Positions 17,069-26,781 of a DNA stretch of 64,000 bases are shown piece after piece; the stretch's first letter is position 1, and each line of letters begins with the position of its first letter. Origin of the DNA: JAPORY01 sp965215385. Lineage in GTDB: Bacteria; Pseudomonadota; Alphaproteobacteria; Rhodobacterales; Rhodobacteraceae. The notes under the pieces are model-generated. The model was not told the origin of the DNA and searched no databases. It saw nothing but the letters and a program-made list of their open reading frames with translations. The stretch spans positions 2,666,001 to 2,730,000 of the forward strand of contig OZ244059.1 in NCBI GenBank assembly GCA_965215385.1, given 5' to 3'. Made by a program: the position numbers and the translations under genes.

Positions 17069-18849
17069 CCCGTAAATCGGTAAAACCGCTGGCTCGTTTC
17101 TTGCGGCCGTGGGCAAACGGCCGCACTGCCGATGGCAACGGAAATAGTCGGGTAATTTTGCGACAGGAAAGAACAAAAGCAGCGGATCGAGTGCGTTCCG
17201 AAAGTCGTATATCAGTACTGGGCATTTTTTTTCTGTGTTTTTTTCTTCTCATCGGCGGCCGAATGAGTTTGGTGGCGATTTCCGAGTCAGACCGCCAGCC
17301 AATGTCGGGAGCCGGTAGTCAGATTGCGGCTCAACGCGCCGATATTACGGATCGCCATGGCCGCCTTTTAGCAACAAACTTCGAAACTTATGCTCTGTAC
17401 GCACAGCCGCAGCAAATGATTGATCCTGAGGGCGCGGCCGCAAAAGTCGCTGCGGTCTTTCCTGATCTTGATCACGCACGGCTGTTAAGCGACTTTACCG
17501 GCGAGCGTAAGTTCGTTTGGATCAAACGAAAGCTTAGTCCAGAGCAGCGGCAAGCCGTGCATGATCTCGGCGAACCGGGGCTTTTGTTCGGCCCCCGTGA
17601 GGTCCGTCTCTACCCTAATGGGCACCTTGCTTCGCATGTGCTCGGTGGGGCCTCTTTTGGCAAAGAAGGCGTGTCGGCGGCCGAAGTCATTGGGGTCGCA
17701 GGCGTTGAGAAATTTTTTGACCAGCAACTGCGCGACCCGGCGCGGAGCGGTGAACCGCTCAAACTTTCCATTGATTTAGCCATTCAGGATGCGACCGAGC
17801 GTGTGCTTCAGGGGGCTATCCGATTGCTCGGTGCCAAAGGTGCGACATCGGTACTCATGGATGTCCACTCAGGAGAGGTTTTAGCACTGGCAAGCCTACC
17901 AGATTTTGATCCAAATGATCGGCCAGCACCGTCAGTCAGCATTGAGCCATCTGATAGCCCCTTGTTTAATCGAGCGGCGCAAGGGGTTTATGAACTCGGC
18001 TCGGCTTTTAAGATTTTTACTGCCGCCCAAGCGATAGATTTAGGAATCGCGAAAGAAGACACCATCATTGATGCATCCGGACCGATGGAGATCGGCCGAT
18101 TTCGCATTAGAGAGTTTCGTAATAAAGACTATGGAAGAATCTCTCTTAGTGACGTTATTGTAAAAAGTTCTAATCGCGGGATTGGGCGACTCGCTCTGAT
18201 GATCGGTGCCGAGCGGCAGAAAGCGTTTCTCGATCAACTCGGGATGCTATCGCCGACACCGCTAGAAATTGTCGAAGCGGCGAGTGGCGAACCACTTTAT
18301 CCGAAGCGCTGGAGCCGATTCAGCACGGTGACAATTTCATACGGGCACGGAATTTCAACGACCCCACTACATCTGGCCGTTGGCTATGCGACGATTGCAA
18401 ATGGCGGCAAACTGGTGCGTCCCACGATTCTGCGGCAAGATACTCCAGAATATGGTCCGCGAATACTATCGCCGCGCGCCGCCGCCACCGCACGGGCAAT
18501 GCTGCGTCGCGTGGTCACTGAAGGGACTGCTAGCCTAGCGCAAGTTCCTGGTTATCAACTCGCTGGAAAAACCGGTACCGCCGAAAAGCCAAAGCCAGGG
18601 GGTGGCTACTTGGAGGACAAAGTGTTGTCGACATTTGCGACTATTTTTCCTGCCGATGATCCAAAATATGTCTTGGTTGTGACACTTGATGAACCAGTAG
18701 ATAATTCTGGCGAGAAACCAAAGCGCACCGCTGGTTGGACTGCGGTTCCAGTCGCCGCTGAGTTAGTCGAGAGAATTGCGCCTCTCATGGGATTAAGACC
18801 TTACGGTCAAACTCTATACAGCCTCGCTGACTCACCAGCGACGAACTAA
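17065..18849 (+). CDS. ftsI: Division-specific peptidoglycan transpeptidase FtsI (PBP3)
   Basis: Class B penicillin-binding protein that cross-links septal peptidoglycan. Seen: 594 residues; transmembrane anchor at about 51-71; pedestal domain starting at RADITDRHGRLLA (91-103); transpeptidase domain with S313-A-F-K316 (active Ser), S368-S-N370 and K502-T-G504 (KTGTAEKP). The ELGSAFKIFT form of the first motif is usual in alphaproteobacteria. GTG 17065 overlaps the ftsL stop by four bases. Ten bases separate it from murE. Confidence 0.96.
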   Translation: MTRKSVKPLARFLRPWANGRTADGNGNSRVILRQERTKAADRVRSESRISVLGIFFLCFFLLIGGRMSLVAISESDRQPMSGAGSQIAAQRADITDRHGRLLATNFETYALYAQPQQMIDPEGAAAKVAAVFPDLDHARLLSDFTGERKFVWIKRKLSPEQRQAVHDLGEPGLLFGPREVRLYPNGHLASHVLGGASFGKEGVSAAEVIGVAGVEKFFDQQLRDPARSGEPLKLSIDLAIQDATERVLQGAIRLLGAKGATSVLMDVHSGEVLALASLPDFDPNDRPAPSVSIEPSDSPLFNRAAQGVYELGSAFKIFTAAQAIDLGIAKEDTIIDASGPMEIGRFRIREFRNKDYGRISLSDVIVKSSNRGIGRLALMIGAERQKAFLDQLGMLSPTPLEIVEAASGEPLYPKRWSRFSTVTISYGHGISTTPLHLAVGYATIANGGKLVRPTILRQDTPEYGPRILSPRAAATARAMLRRVVTEGTASLAQVPGYQLAGKTGTAEKPKPGGGYLEDKVLSTFATIFPADDPKYVLVVTLDEPVDNSGEKPKRTAGWTAVPVAAELVERIAPLMGLRPYGQTLYSLADSPATN

Positions 18850-18859
18850 TGAGGCGCTG

Positions 18860-20344
18860 ATGCTGCGCCAAGAAACACAGACGCTCTCGCAGCTTGGGCT
18901 CTTGGCACCCGCTCATACCAACGTCAAAGTCACCGGAGTGACAGCAGATAGTCGCGCCGTAAAGGTGGGAAATCTCTTCGCCGCGCTGCCGGGGACGAAA
19001 CAACACGGTGCTGAGTTTATCACCGACGCTCTAAATCGGGGTGCGACCGCAATCTTGACCGATGATCACGGGGCGGAACTCGCTCAGAGTCATCTTGTAA
19101 ACCAAGACATTGCGCTGGTGATAACGACCAATCCGCGCCGTATTCTGGCAGAGACTGCGGCACGATGGTTCAATCAACAACCGAGTACAATCTTTGCTGT
19201 TACAGGTACAAACGGCAAGACATCCGTTGCAAACTTCGTGCGACAGATTTGGATCGAGCTTGGACACTGCGCCATTAACATTGGCACAATTGGAGTTGAA
19301 GGCGCTTGGGAAAAACCGCTCACTCATACTACCATGGAGCCAACCGAATTGCACGCAATTTTGGCGGCAGCAAAGATGCGCGGTGTGACGCATGTCGCAA
19401 TGGAAGCATCATCACACGGATTGCAACAGCATCGATTGGATGCCGTTAATCTGCGAGCCGCTGCTTTCACCAATTTTAGCCAAGATCATCTCGACTATCA
19501 CGCAAATTTGCAGGATTACTTTAATTCGAAGATGCGACTATTTCGTGAAATTTTGCCAGCGGCGGCATCAGTCATTATCAATGTTGATGATCCAAAGGCC
19601 GCCGAAGTCTGCAAAATCGTAGCGGCCCGAGGGCAAAAATGCGTAACAGTCGGGCGTGAAAATGCCGCCCTGCGGTTGCTTCGCCAATCATTCGATTCCG
19701 CAGGACAATCGCTATACTTCGCCTTTCGGCAACAAAAGTATCACATACGACTTAATTTGATCGGCGGTTTTCAGGCGCAAAACGCGCTATTAGCCGCGGC
19801 CTTAGTGATTTCGGGCGGCGAATCGGCAGAACGTGTTTTTAATACTCTTGCCAGTCTGGTCACGGTTCGTGGTCGCATGCAGTTGGCCGCGACGCGCTCA
19901 AATGGCGCACAAGTTTTTATTGATTTCGCGCACACTCCCGATGCGTTAACGACGGCAATCGAATCGTTACGGCCGCATGTCATGGGTCGAATTGTCGCCA
20001 TCATTGGTGCCGGTGGTGATCGGGACAAAACCAAGCGACCCCTAATGGGGCAAGCGGCAAGCACTCTTGCAGACCTCGTTTACGTCACCGACGACAATCC
20101 AAGATCAGAAAATCCGGCGACGATTCGCGCCGAGGTCCTGAGCGGTGCCCCCGGTGCCATTGAGGTCGGTGATCGCGCTGAAGCAATCATTCGGGCGATT
20201 GCGCAGTTGCTGCCCGGCGATGCCTTGTTGATTGCCGGCAAAGGCCACGAAAATGTGCAAATTATTGGCGACGCGATATTTCCGTTTGACGATGCAGAAC
20301 ACGCGAGCATGGCGGTCGAGGCTTTGGAAGGAAACAATCCATGA
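18860..20344 (+). CDS. murE: UDP-MurNAc-L-Ala-D-Glu:meso-DAP ligase MurE
   Basis: Adds the third residue of the peptidoglycan stem peptide in the cytosol. Seen: 494 residues, ATP loop TGTNGKTS at 115-122, AMEASSHGLQQHRLD in the central domain, and D412-N-P-R415 in the C-terminal domain. DNPR is the established signature for meso-diaminopimelate (against DNPA/DDNP in lysine enzymes), so the wall should be of the DAP type. The stop overlaps the start of murF by four bases. Confidence 0.96.
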   Translation: MLRQETQTLSQLGLLAPAHTNVKVTGVTADSRAVKVGNLFAALPGTKQHGAEFITDALNRGATAILTDDHGAELAQSHLVNQDIALVITTNPRRILAETAARWFNQQPSTIFAVTGTNGKTSVANFVRQIWIELGHCAINIGTIGVEGAWEKPLTHTTMEPTELHAILAAAKMRGVTHVAMEASSHGLQQHRLDAVNLRAAAFTNFSQDHLDYHANLQDYFNSKMRLFREILPAAASVIINVDDPKAAEVCKIVAARGQKCVTVGRENAALRLLRQSFDSAGQSLYFAFRQQKYHIRLNLIGGFQAQNALLAAALVISGGESAERVFNTLASLVTVRGRMQLAATRSNGAQVFIDFAHTPDALTTAIESLRPHVMGRIVAIIGAGGDRDKTKRPLMGQAASTLADLVYVTDDNPRSENPATIRAEVLSGAPGAIEVGDRAEAIIRAIAQLLPGDALLIAGKGHENVQIIGDAIFPFDDAEHASMAVEALEGNNP

Positions 20345-21774
20345 CCCTATGGACCGCACAAGAAGCGGCGACGGCAACCGGTGGCACTGTTGCCGGACAT
20401 TGGTCCGCGGGCGGTGTTTCAATCGATACCCGTGGGCTCACCCCTGGCGATCTATTTGTGGCGTTAACTGACAAGCGTGACGGTCACGATTTTGTCGGGG
20501 AGGCACTAAAGGGCGGAGCGAGTGCTGCGATGGTGTCACATATTCCCCCTGGGGTGACGAATCGCGACCGGTTACTGATTGTTGATGAGGTGCAAACGGC
20601 ACTTGAGGCTTTGGGTCGCGCTGCCCGAAATCGAAGCCGAGCCAAAATCTGCGCAATTACCGGCTCGGTTGGAAAGACTTCAAGCAAAGAAATGATGACG
20701 ACAGTGCTAGCGCAACAGGGCAAAGTATCGGCCTCGGTTGCTTCTTATAACAATCATTGGGGGGTCCCATTAACTCTTGCGCGCCTTCCGCGCGACACCG
20801 ACTTTGCCGTCATTGAAATCGGCATGAATAAACCCGGAGAAATTTCGCCGCTTGCCGCTTTGACGCGCCCACATGTTGCCTTGATTACCACAGTTGGCGC
20901 GGCCCACCTCGAAAAATTTACCGACGAAGCAGAGATTGCCGCTGAAAAATCCGGTATCTTTGATGGTCTCGAGCCGAATGCAACGGCAGTGATTAATGCC
21001 GATACCAAACACACAACTTACTTGCGAAATCGGGCGCAGGCGCGTTCGGCTCGAATCATCGATTTTGGCGAGCAGGCGAAAGACTTTTGCTTGCACGATA
21101 CCCATCAACAAGGCGACTTTTTAGTCGTTCGAGCCGGCGCCAACGGTGCACCACTGATTTTCAAGCTTGCGACCCACGGGGTTCATTTCGTGACCAATGC
21201 GCTCGGGGTACTGGCGGCAAGTTCAGCGTTGGGTGCGGACCTTGCGTTGGTGGCTCAGGCGATGAGCCGATGGTCGCCCAGCGAAGGACGCGGTCAGGTT
21301 CAAAAGCTCTGGCTACCGTCGGCCTCGAAACAGCGAGCTTTCACGCTCATCAACGATTGTTACAACGCTAATCCGGTATCAATGGGGGCGGCGTTGGCGT
21401 TATTGGTTGCGTCCGCCCCAACGTCAGACTCTGCTCCAGTTTGGCGGGGTCGAAAAGTTGCATTGCTCGGTGATATGGCAGAGTTGGGGGCAGACGGGCC
21501 GCAGCTCCATGCTGCGTTGGCACATCATCCGGCGATGCAGCATATCGACATCGTGCACTGTGTTGGTCCGCTCATGGCGCACCTCTATAAGCAGTTGCCT
21601 AAAGACCAGCGCGGCGAGCATTTCGAGAACGCAACGCAGATGGCGGCGTGGGTTGGCAAAGAGATTGACGCTGATGATGTCGTTTTAGTCAAAGCGTCAT
21701 TGATGACCGGATTGGGCTGTGTGGTCGAGGCTATACTAAAGTTGGCCCATCGCGAAATACCATTGGAAGGCTGA
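20341..21774 (+). CDS. murF: UDP-MurNAc-tripeptide:D-Ala-D-Ala ligase MurF
   Basis: Completes the UDP-MurNAc-pentapeptide by adding D-Ala-D-Ala. Seen: 477 residues with the ATP loop TGSVGKTS at 107-114, then SYNNHWGVPLTLA and EIGMNKPGEI, which are specific for MurF, and the C-terminal INDCYNANPVSM and LGDMAELG. ATG 20341 lies within the stop of murE (ATGA). Located between murE and mraY as usual. Confidence 0.96.
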   Translation: MTLWTAQEAATATGGTVAGHWSAGGVSIDTRGLTPGDLFVALTDKRDGHDFVGEALKGGASAAMVSHIPPGVTNRDRLLIVDEVQTALEALGRAARNRSRAKICAITGSVGKTSSKEMMTTVLAQQGKVSASVASYNNHWGVPLTLARLPRDTDFAVIEIGMNKPGEISPLAALTRPHVALITTVGAAHLEKFTDEAEIAAEKSGIFDGLEPNATAVINADTKHTTYLRNRAQARSARIIDFGEQAKDFCLHDTHQQGDFLVVRAGANGAPLIFKLATHGVHFVTNALGVLAASSALGADLALVAQAMSRWSPSEGRGQVQKLWLPSASKQRAFTLINDCYNANPVSMGAALALLVASAPTSDSAPVWRGRKVALLGDMAELGADGPQLHAALAHHPAMQHIDIVHCVGPLMAHLYKQLPKDQRGEHFENATQMAAWVGKEIDADDVVLVKASLMTGLGCVVEAILKLAHREIPLEG

Positions 21775-21803
21775 GGCGAGAACAAACGAATAGGACATTT
21801 GGG

Positions 21804-22886
21804 ATGTTGTATTGGCTGACCGCGCTCTCAGATGGCGGCGACCTGTTTAACTTATTCCGCTACATTACCTTTCGGGCGGGGGGTGCGTTCATGACGGCAC
21901 TGCTATTCGGATTCTTGTTCGGTCGCCCCTTAATCAATGTGTTGCGCAAACGTCAAATAAAGGGGCAACCTATTCGCGAGGATGGACCCGAAGGTCATAT
22001 TGAGAAAGCTGGCACGCCGACCATGGGAGGGCTCTTGATCGTGGGTGCATTGGCGACTTCGACGCTCTTGTGGGGGCGTCTTGATAATCCGTTTATTTGG
22101 CTGATTTTGTTTGTAACTTTGAGTTTTGCTTTGGTGGGACTTGCTGATGATTATGCCAAGATTTCGCGGCAAACTAGCCACGGGGTTCCGGGACGCCTGC
22201 GCTTTGGTATCGGCATCGCCATTGCTGCCATAGCTAGTTGGTGGGCAACGCAGTATCACCCGATGGCCTTGCAGAATCAACTTGCCATTCCGGTGTTCAA
22301 AGATGCGTTGATTTATCTGGGATATTTTTTCGTTCCGTTTGCTGTGATTGTGATCGTTGGCAGTGCCAATGCCGTCAACTTAACCGACGGTCTTGACGGA
22401 TTGGCCATCATGCCAGTTATGATTGCTGCTAGTACCTTGGGAGTTATTGCTTACGCGGTTGGACGGGTCGACTTCACTGAGTATCTTGAGGTGCATTATG
22501 TGCCGGGGACGGGAGAAATCCTCATCTTTACGGCGGCACTTTTCGGCGCTGGATTGGGATTTTTGTGGTATAATGCCCCGCCGGCGGCCGTGTTTATGGG
22601 TGATACCGGCTCTCTAGCTCTTGGCGGTGCTCTTGGTGCCATTGCGGTTGCCACCAAGCACGAACTCGTATTGGCAATCGTCGGCGGGCTGTTTGTCGTT
22701 GAGGCGTTGTCGGTCATTGTGCAAGTGCTGTATTTTAGACGCACGGGAAAACGGGTTTTTCTCATGGCACCCATTCATCATCACTATGAAAAGAAGGGTT
22801 GGGCTGAGCCGCAAATCGTTATTCGATTTTGGATCATTTCCCTCATTCTTGCCATGATTGGCCTCGCAACGCTGAAGGTGCGTTAG
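21804..22886 (+). CDS. mraY: Phospho-MurNAc-pentapeptide translocase MraY
   Basis: Integral membrane enzyme that transfers phospho-MurNAc-pentapeptide to undecaprenyl phosphate, forming lipid I. Seen: 360 residues, about ten transmembrane helices, and the catalytic loops: GTPTMGGLLI, VGLADDYAKI (Asp pair), NAVNLTDGLDGLA, MGDTGSLALGG and PIHHHYEKKGW. ATG 21804 lies 29 bases after murF. Usual family length, no anomaly. Confidence 0.96.
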   Translation: MLYWLTALSDGGDLFNLFRYITFRAGGAFMTALLFGFLFGRPLINVLRKRQIKGQPIREDGPEGHIEKAGTPTMGGLLIVGALATSTLLWGRLDNPFIWLILFVTLSFALVGLADDYAKISRQTSHGVPGRLRFGIGIAIAAIASWWATQYHPMALQNQLAIPVFKDALIYLGYFFVPFAVIVIVGSANAVNLTDGLDGLAIMPVMIAASTLGVIAYAVGRVDFTEYLEVHYVPGTGEILIFTAALFGAGLGFLWYNAPPAAVFMGDTGSLALGGALGAIAVATKHELVLAIVGGLFVVEALSVIVQVLYFRRTGKRVFLMAPIHHHYEKKGWAEPQIVIRFWIISLILAMIGLATLKVR

Positions 22887-22988
22887 GGGATCGCGAGATT
22901 GCGATGGTCATTTCGATGACTTTGCTTTGGATTTTGGCCCAATCGCATCGGAGTGGCGTCGTTGTTACTGTGGGGAGGCGGTTGAGCA

Positions 22989-24392
22989 ATGATACCAGTA
23001 TCAGGCTTTGAAGGTCAGACGGTCGCGATTCTTGGATTGGGATTGACCGGGTTGTCGGCCGCAAAATCGCTGCTGGCGGGCGGTGCCACGGTGATCGCTT
23101 GGGATGACAATGCCGATGCACGAGCCGTGGCCGATAATCAAAAAATCACCATGCATGACCTGCAAGCCGAGAACGTCTTACGCGATGTATCGGTATTGAT
23201 TGTCTCGCCGGGCATCCCGCATTTATACCCTGCACCGCATCCCGTGATTGCGGCCGCACGCGCCGTGGGGATTCCGATTGACAATGATATTGGGTTGTTT
23301 TTTCGTTCGATCGAAACCGATAGTTGGTCAGGTTATGATACATCGCCACGGGTCATTGCGGTCACTGGATCAAATGGAAAATCGACGTCAGCTGCACTCA
23401 TCCATCATATTGTGACATCGTGCGGCATTCGGTGTCAGTTAGCCGGAAATATCGGTCGCGGTGCCCTTGATCTTGACCCCCCGAGTGACGGCGAAGTGAT
23501 TGTTTTGGAACTCGCGAGTTATCAAACGGAAATTGCACGAACGCTGACACCTGACATTGCGGTGTTTACCAACCTGTCGCCAGATCATTTGGATCGTCAC
23601 GGTGGCTTCGGCGGTTATTTTGCCGCGAAGTGTCGCTTGTTCTTGGGGGCCGGACTTGACCAAGCGGTTATCGGTGTCGATGAGGCTGAAGGCTGCTTTT
23701 TGGCGGAGCGATTAACCGCGGGGCGGCACGATGATAGCGTCATTCGGATTTCGGTACTCGGAAAACTGTCGCACTTTGACGCTGCCGTTGTGGCGTTAAA
23801 GGGCTTTCTACAGGAGAAGCGCAAAGGGCGGCAGGTTGCGTCCATTGATCTCCGTGAATGTGTCGGGTTGCCGGGCGCACACAACCACCAAAATGCTTGT
23901 GCCGCGTATGCTGTGGCACGTACTTTGCACCTCCCACCCAAGCGAATTGCCGCGGCCTTACGCACATTTTCTGGATTGCCGCATCGAAGCCAACGAATTG
24001 CCGACTCGGGCGGCGTTGTGTTTGTTAATGATAGCAAGGCGACCAATGTTGATAGTGCTATCAAGGCACTCAATGCCTTTGATAGCGTACGTTGGATTTG
24101 CGGTGGCTTGGCCAAAGATGGCGGTTTGCAGGCATTAAACGGCAGAACTGCGATGGTGAAGAAGGCGTATGTGATCGGTCGTGATGCGGCGAGCTTTGCC
24201 ATGGCACTTGATGTCGAGACGGAAGTCTGTCGCACAATGGCGCGGGCGGTTGCGCGAGCAATTTGTGATGCTGAAGCTGGTGATACGGTGCTATTGGCGC
24301 CGGCTGCTGCAAGCTTTGATCAATACGATAATTTTGAGCAACGCGGTGAAGACTTTGTGACCGAAGTTCGACAACGGCTGATCAGTCAATAG
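22989..24392 (+). CDS. murD: UDP-MurNAc-L-alanine:D-glutamate ligase MurD
   Basis: Adds D-Glu to UDP-MurNAc-Ala. Seen: 467 residues, N-terminal Rossmann-like part with ILGLGLTGLSAAKSL (14-28), ATP loop TGSNGKST at 126-133, NLSPDHLDRHGG, and C-terminal INDSKATN-like FVNDSKATNVDS. ATG 22989 has GGGAGG ten bases upstream. The 102 bases after mraY have no gene. Confidence 0.95.
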   Translation: MIPVSGFEGQTVAILGLGLTGLSAAKSLLAGGATVIAWDDNADARAVADNQKITMHDLQAENVLRDVSVLIVSPGIPHLYPAPHPVIAAARAVGIPIDNDIGLFFRSIETDSWSGYDTSPRVIAVTGSNGKSTSAALIHHIVTSCGIRCQLAGNIGRGALDLDPPSDGEVIVLELASYQTEIARTLTPDIAVFTNLSPDHLDRHGGFGGYFAAKCRLFLGAGLDQAVIGVDEAEGCFLAERLTAGRHDDSVIRISVLGKLSHFDAAVVALKGFLQEKRKGRQVASIDLRECVGLPGAHNHQNACAAYAVARTLHLPPKRIAAALRTFSGLPHRSQRIADSGGVVFVNDSKATNVDSAIKALNAFDSVRWICGGLAKDGGLQALNGRTAMVKKAYVIGRDAASFAMALDVETEVCRTMARAVARAICDAEAGDTVLLAPAAASFDQYDNFEQRGEDFVTEVRQRLISQ

Positions 24393-24518
24393 CGAGGTGA
24401 TCGATTTTGTGACTTTGTGATTTTAAGCTTGATATTCTGGATAAACTGACGCAAAGTTTACAAAAAAATCCCAGCAAATGGGACGACAGTGAGGCATCAA
24501 ACAGAGCGAGCGGTACAG

Positions 24519-25685
24519 ATGACAGAGATGATCTATGGGTCGATACCGGCCCAACGCGGCGAACCAGTCATACCAAAATGGTGGCGCACGGTCGATCGGT
24601 GGACGCTGGGTTGTGTGCTTTGCCTTCTTGGGATTGGATTGGTACTCGGTTTGGCCGCTACCCCGCCGCTGGCGGAGCGAAATGGCTACGAACCATTTCA
24701 CTATGTTGAGCTGCAGATTCTGTATGTCGGAATTGGCGGGTTGGCAATGCTGTTCACATCAATGATGTCGCCAACTGGTGTGCGGCGTTTTGCAATTGGG
24801 ATTGTTTTTCTCCTATCGTTCGTTGCAATCATATTCCTGCCAGTATTTGGCACGGACTATGGCAAGGGTGCAGTGCGGTGGTACAGCTTAAGCATTGGCA
24901 GTGTGCAGCCCTCTGAATTCCTGAAACCGGGGTTTATCGTCTCTGCTGCTTGGCTGCTTGCCGCTAGTCGCGAGGTGCGTGGGCCGCCAGGGTTTTCATT
25001 ATCTTTCGCCTTATGCCTGTTTTTGTGTGCATTGCTCGCTTTGCAGCCCGATTTTGGTCAAGCTTGCCTGCTGTTTTTTGGCTGGGGGGTCATGTATTTT
25101 GTTGCCGGAGCGCCGATACTGGTTTTGGTATTTTTAATCAGCGGTGCCGTGGTGATTGGAACCTTAGCTTACCAAGGTTCTGAGCATTTTGCGCGCCGAA
25201 TTGATGGCTTTCTTAATCCAGACATCGACCCGACAACACAGTTGGGGTTTGCCGCCAATGCGATTCGTGAAGGGGGATTAATTGGCGTCGGTGTCGGCGA
25301 GGGCCAAGTGAAATGGTCGTTACCGGATGCGCATTCAGATTTCATTATCGCGGTCGCTGCCGAGGAGTACGGCTTGGTAATGGTGTTTGCTATTATCGGT
25401 TTATATACGTTCATTGCCATTCGGTCACTTATCCGACTGTTGCGTGATCGTGATCTGTTTATTCGGTTGGCCGGCACGGGTCTTTGTGCGATCTTTACAA
25501 TGCAAGCTATCATCAATCTAAGTGTTGCCGTACGATTACTGCCAGCCAAAGGGATGACACTCCCGTTTGTTAGTTATGGCGGATCATCATTGCTCGCGAG
25601 CGGTTTGACGATTGGGATGCTGTTGGCTTTGACGCGCACCCGTGCTCAGGGCGAATTTGGTGAAATTTTGCGTGGCAAGGTGTGA
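24519..25685 (+). CDS. ftsW: Septal peptidoglycan glycosyltransferase FtsW
   Basis: SEDS-family polymerase that works with FtsI. Seen: 388 residues from ATG 24519 (MTEMIYGSIPAQ); an upstream GTG at 24489 would add ten residues of poor character. Ten hydrophobic segments, with the SEDS hallmarks: AVRWYSLSIGSVQPSEFLK, PDFGQACLL, the Asp-containing loop LPDAHSDFIIAVAAEEYG, and the C-terminal KGMTLPFVSYGGSSLLASG. The stop overlaps the murG GTG by four bases. Confidence 0.95.
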   Translation: MTEMIYGSIPAQRGEPVIPKWWRTVDRWTLGCVLCLLGIGLVLGLAATPPLAERNGYEPFHYVELQILYVGIGGLAMLFTSMMSPTGVRRFAIGIVFLLSFVAIIFLPVFGTDYGKGAVRWYSLSIGSVQPSEFLKPGFIVSAAWLLAASREVRGPPGFSLSFALCLFLCALLALQPDFGQACLLFFGWGVMYFVAGAPILVLVFLISGAVVIGTLAYQGSEHFARRIDGFLNPDIDPTTQLGFAANAIREGGLIGVGVGEGQVKWSLPDAHSDFIIAVAAEEYGLVMVFAIIGLYTFIAIRSLIRLLRDRDLFIRLAGTGLCAIFTMQAIINLSVAVRLLPAKGMTLPFVSYGGSSLLASGLTIGMLLALTRTRAQGEFGEILRGKV

Positions 25686-26776
25686 CATTCGTGTCGCATT
25701 ATTGCCTGATTTCGGCGGGTGGAACGGGTGGGCATCTGTTTCCGGCGCAGGCGCTGGCCGAGGTTCTGCTGGAGCGTGGTTGGAGAGTCGGCTTAAGTAC
25801 GGATGCGCGTGGCCGACGTTACGCGAACAGTTTTCCGCACCCGGTAGAACTGACCGAGACGCCGTCAGCCACTTTTTCTACTCAGTCGTCCATCGACAAG
25901 GCGAGGGTCCTACCGACACTTCTTGCTGGCACAATGCTTGCCTGTTGGCAGATGCGCCAAATTCGCCCTGATGTTGTGGTTGGGTTTGGCGGTTATCCGT
26001 CGATACCGGCGTTGGCTGCTGCTCGGTTGCTCAGATTGCCGCGTATAATCCACGAGCAAAACAGTGTGGCCGGCAAAGTGAATCAATTTTTTGCCCCGCG
26101 GGTACGGTTCGTGGCTTGCGGGATGTGGCCGACCGAGTTGCCCAAGGGCACTCGCGGTGTTCATGTTGGTAATCCGGTTCGGACCGCGATTAAACAGCGT
26201 GCAGGGGCACCCTATATTCCGCCCGGCGATTATCCGATGCAGATTCTGGTGATTGGCGGGAGTCAAGGGGCTCGCGTTATGTCGGATGTCGTACCGCAAG
26301 CTATTGCAGATTTGCCGACAAGTCTCTTGGACTATTTACGCGTCAGCCATCAGGCCAGAGCGGAGGACGCCCAGCGGGTAAGCAGCGACTATAATCGCCA
26401 CGGCATTGTTGCTGAAGTGAAGCCATTTTTTTCGGATATCGCGCGTCGACTGAGTGAGGCGCAATTGGTGATTTCTCGATCTGGCGCCTCCTCAATATCG
26501 GATATTTGTGCCATTGGCAGACCGTCGATCTTTATCCCATATGCAGCTGCGGCCAGAGACCATCAGACCCTAAACGCGCGAGCTTTGGTCGAGGCTGGCG
26601 GTGCTATTCTCATACCGGAAGCTCTCTTCGATTCGCGCACCTTAACCGAGTATATAGCGAGTATATTACACACTCCTGATGCGGCTATAGAAATGGCTCG
26701 TGCGGCATTATCGCTTGGTCGCCCGCGAGCGGCCGAGGACCTTGCTGACCTTACTATGTCTCTGGTTGGAGGATAG
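25682..26776 (+). CDS. murG: UDP-GlcNAc:lipid I N-acetylglucosaminyltransferase MurG
   Basis: Peripheral membrane GT28 enzyme that turns lipid I into lipid II. Seen: 364 residues, N-terminal SAGGTGGHLFPAQAL (first glycine loop), VVGFGGYPSIPAL (second), IHEQNSVAGKVN, and in the C-terminal domain VIGGSQGARV and SRSGASSISDICAIGRP, which bind UDP-GlcNAc. GTG 25682 overlaps the ftsW stop (GTGA). Confidence 0.96.
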   Translation: MTFVSHYCLISAGGTGGHLFPAQALAEVLLERGWRVGLSTDARGRRYANSFPHPVELTETPSATFSTQSSIDKARVLPTLLAGTMLACWQMRQIRPDVVVGFGGYPSIPALAAARLLRLPRIIHEQNSVAGKVNQFFAPRVRFVACGMWPTELPKGTRGVHVGNPVRTAIKQRAGAPYIPPGDYPMQILVIGGSQGARVMSDVVPQAIADLPTSLLDYLRVSHQARAEDAQRVSSDYNRHGIVAEVKPFFSDIARRLSEAQLVISRSGASSISDICAIGRPSIFIPYAAAARDHQTLNARALVEAGGAILIPEALFDSRTLTEYIASILHTPDAAIEMARAALSLGRPRAAEDLADLTMSLVGG

Positions 26777-26781
26777 TCAGC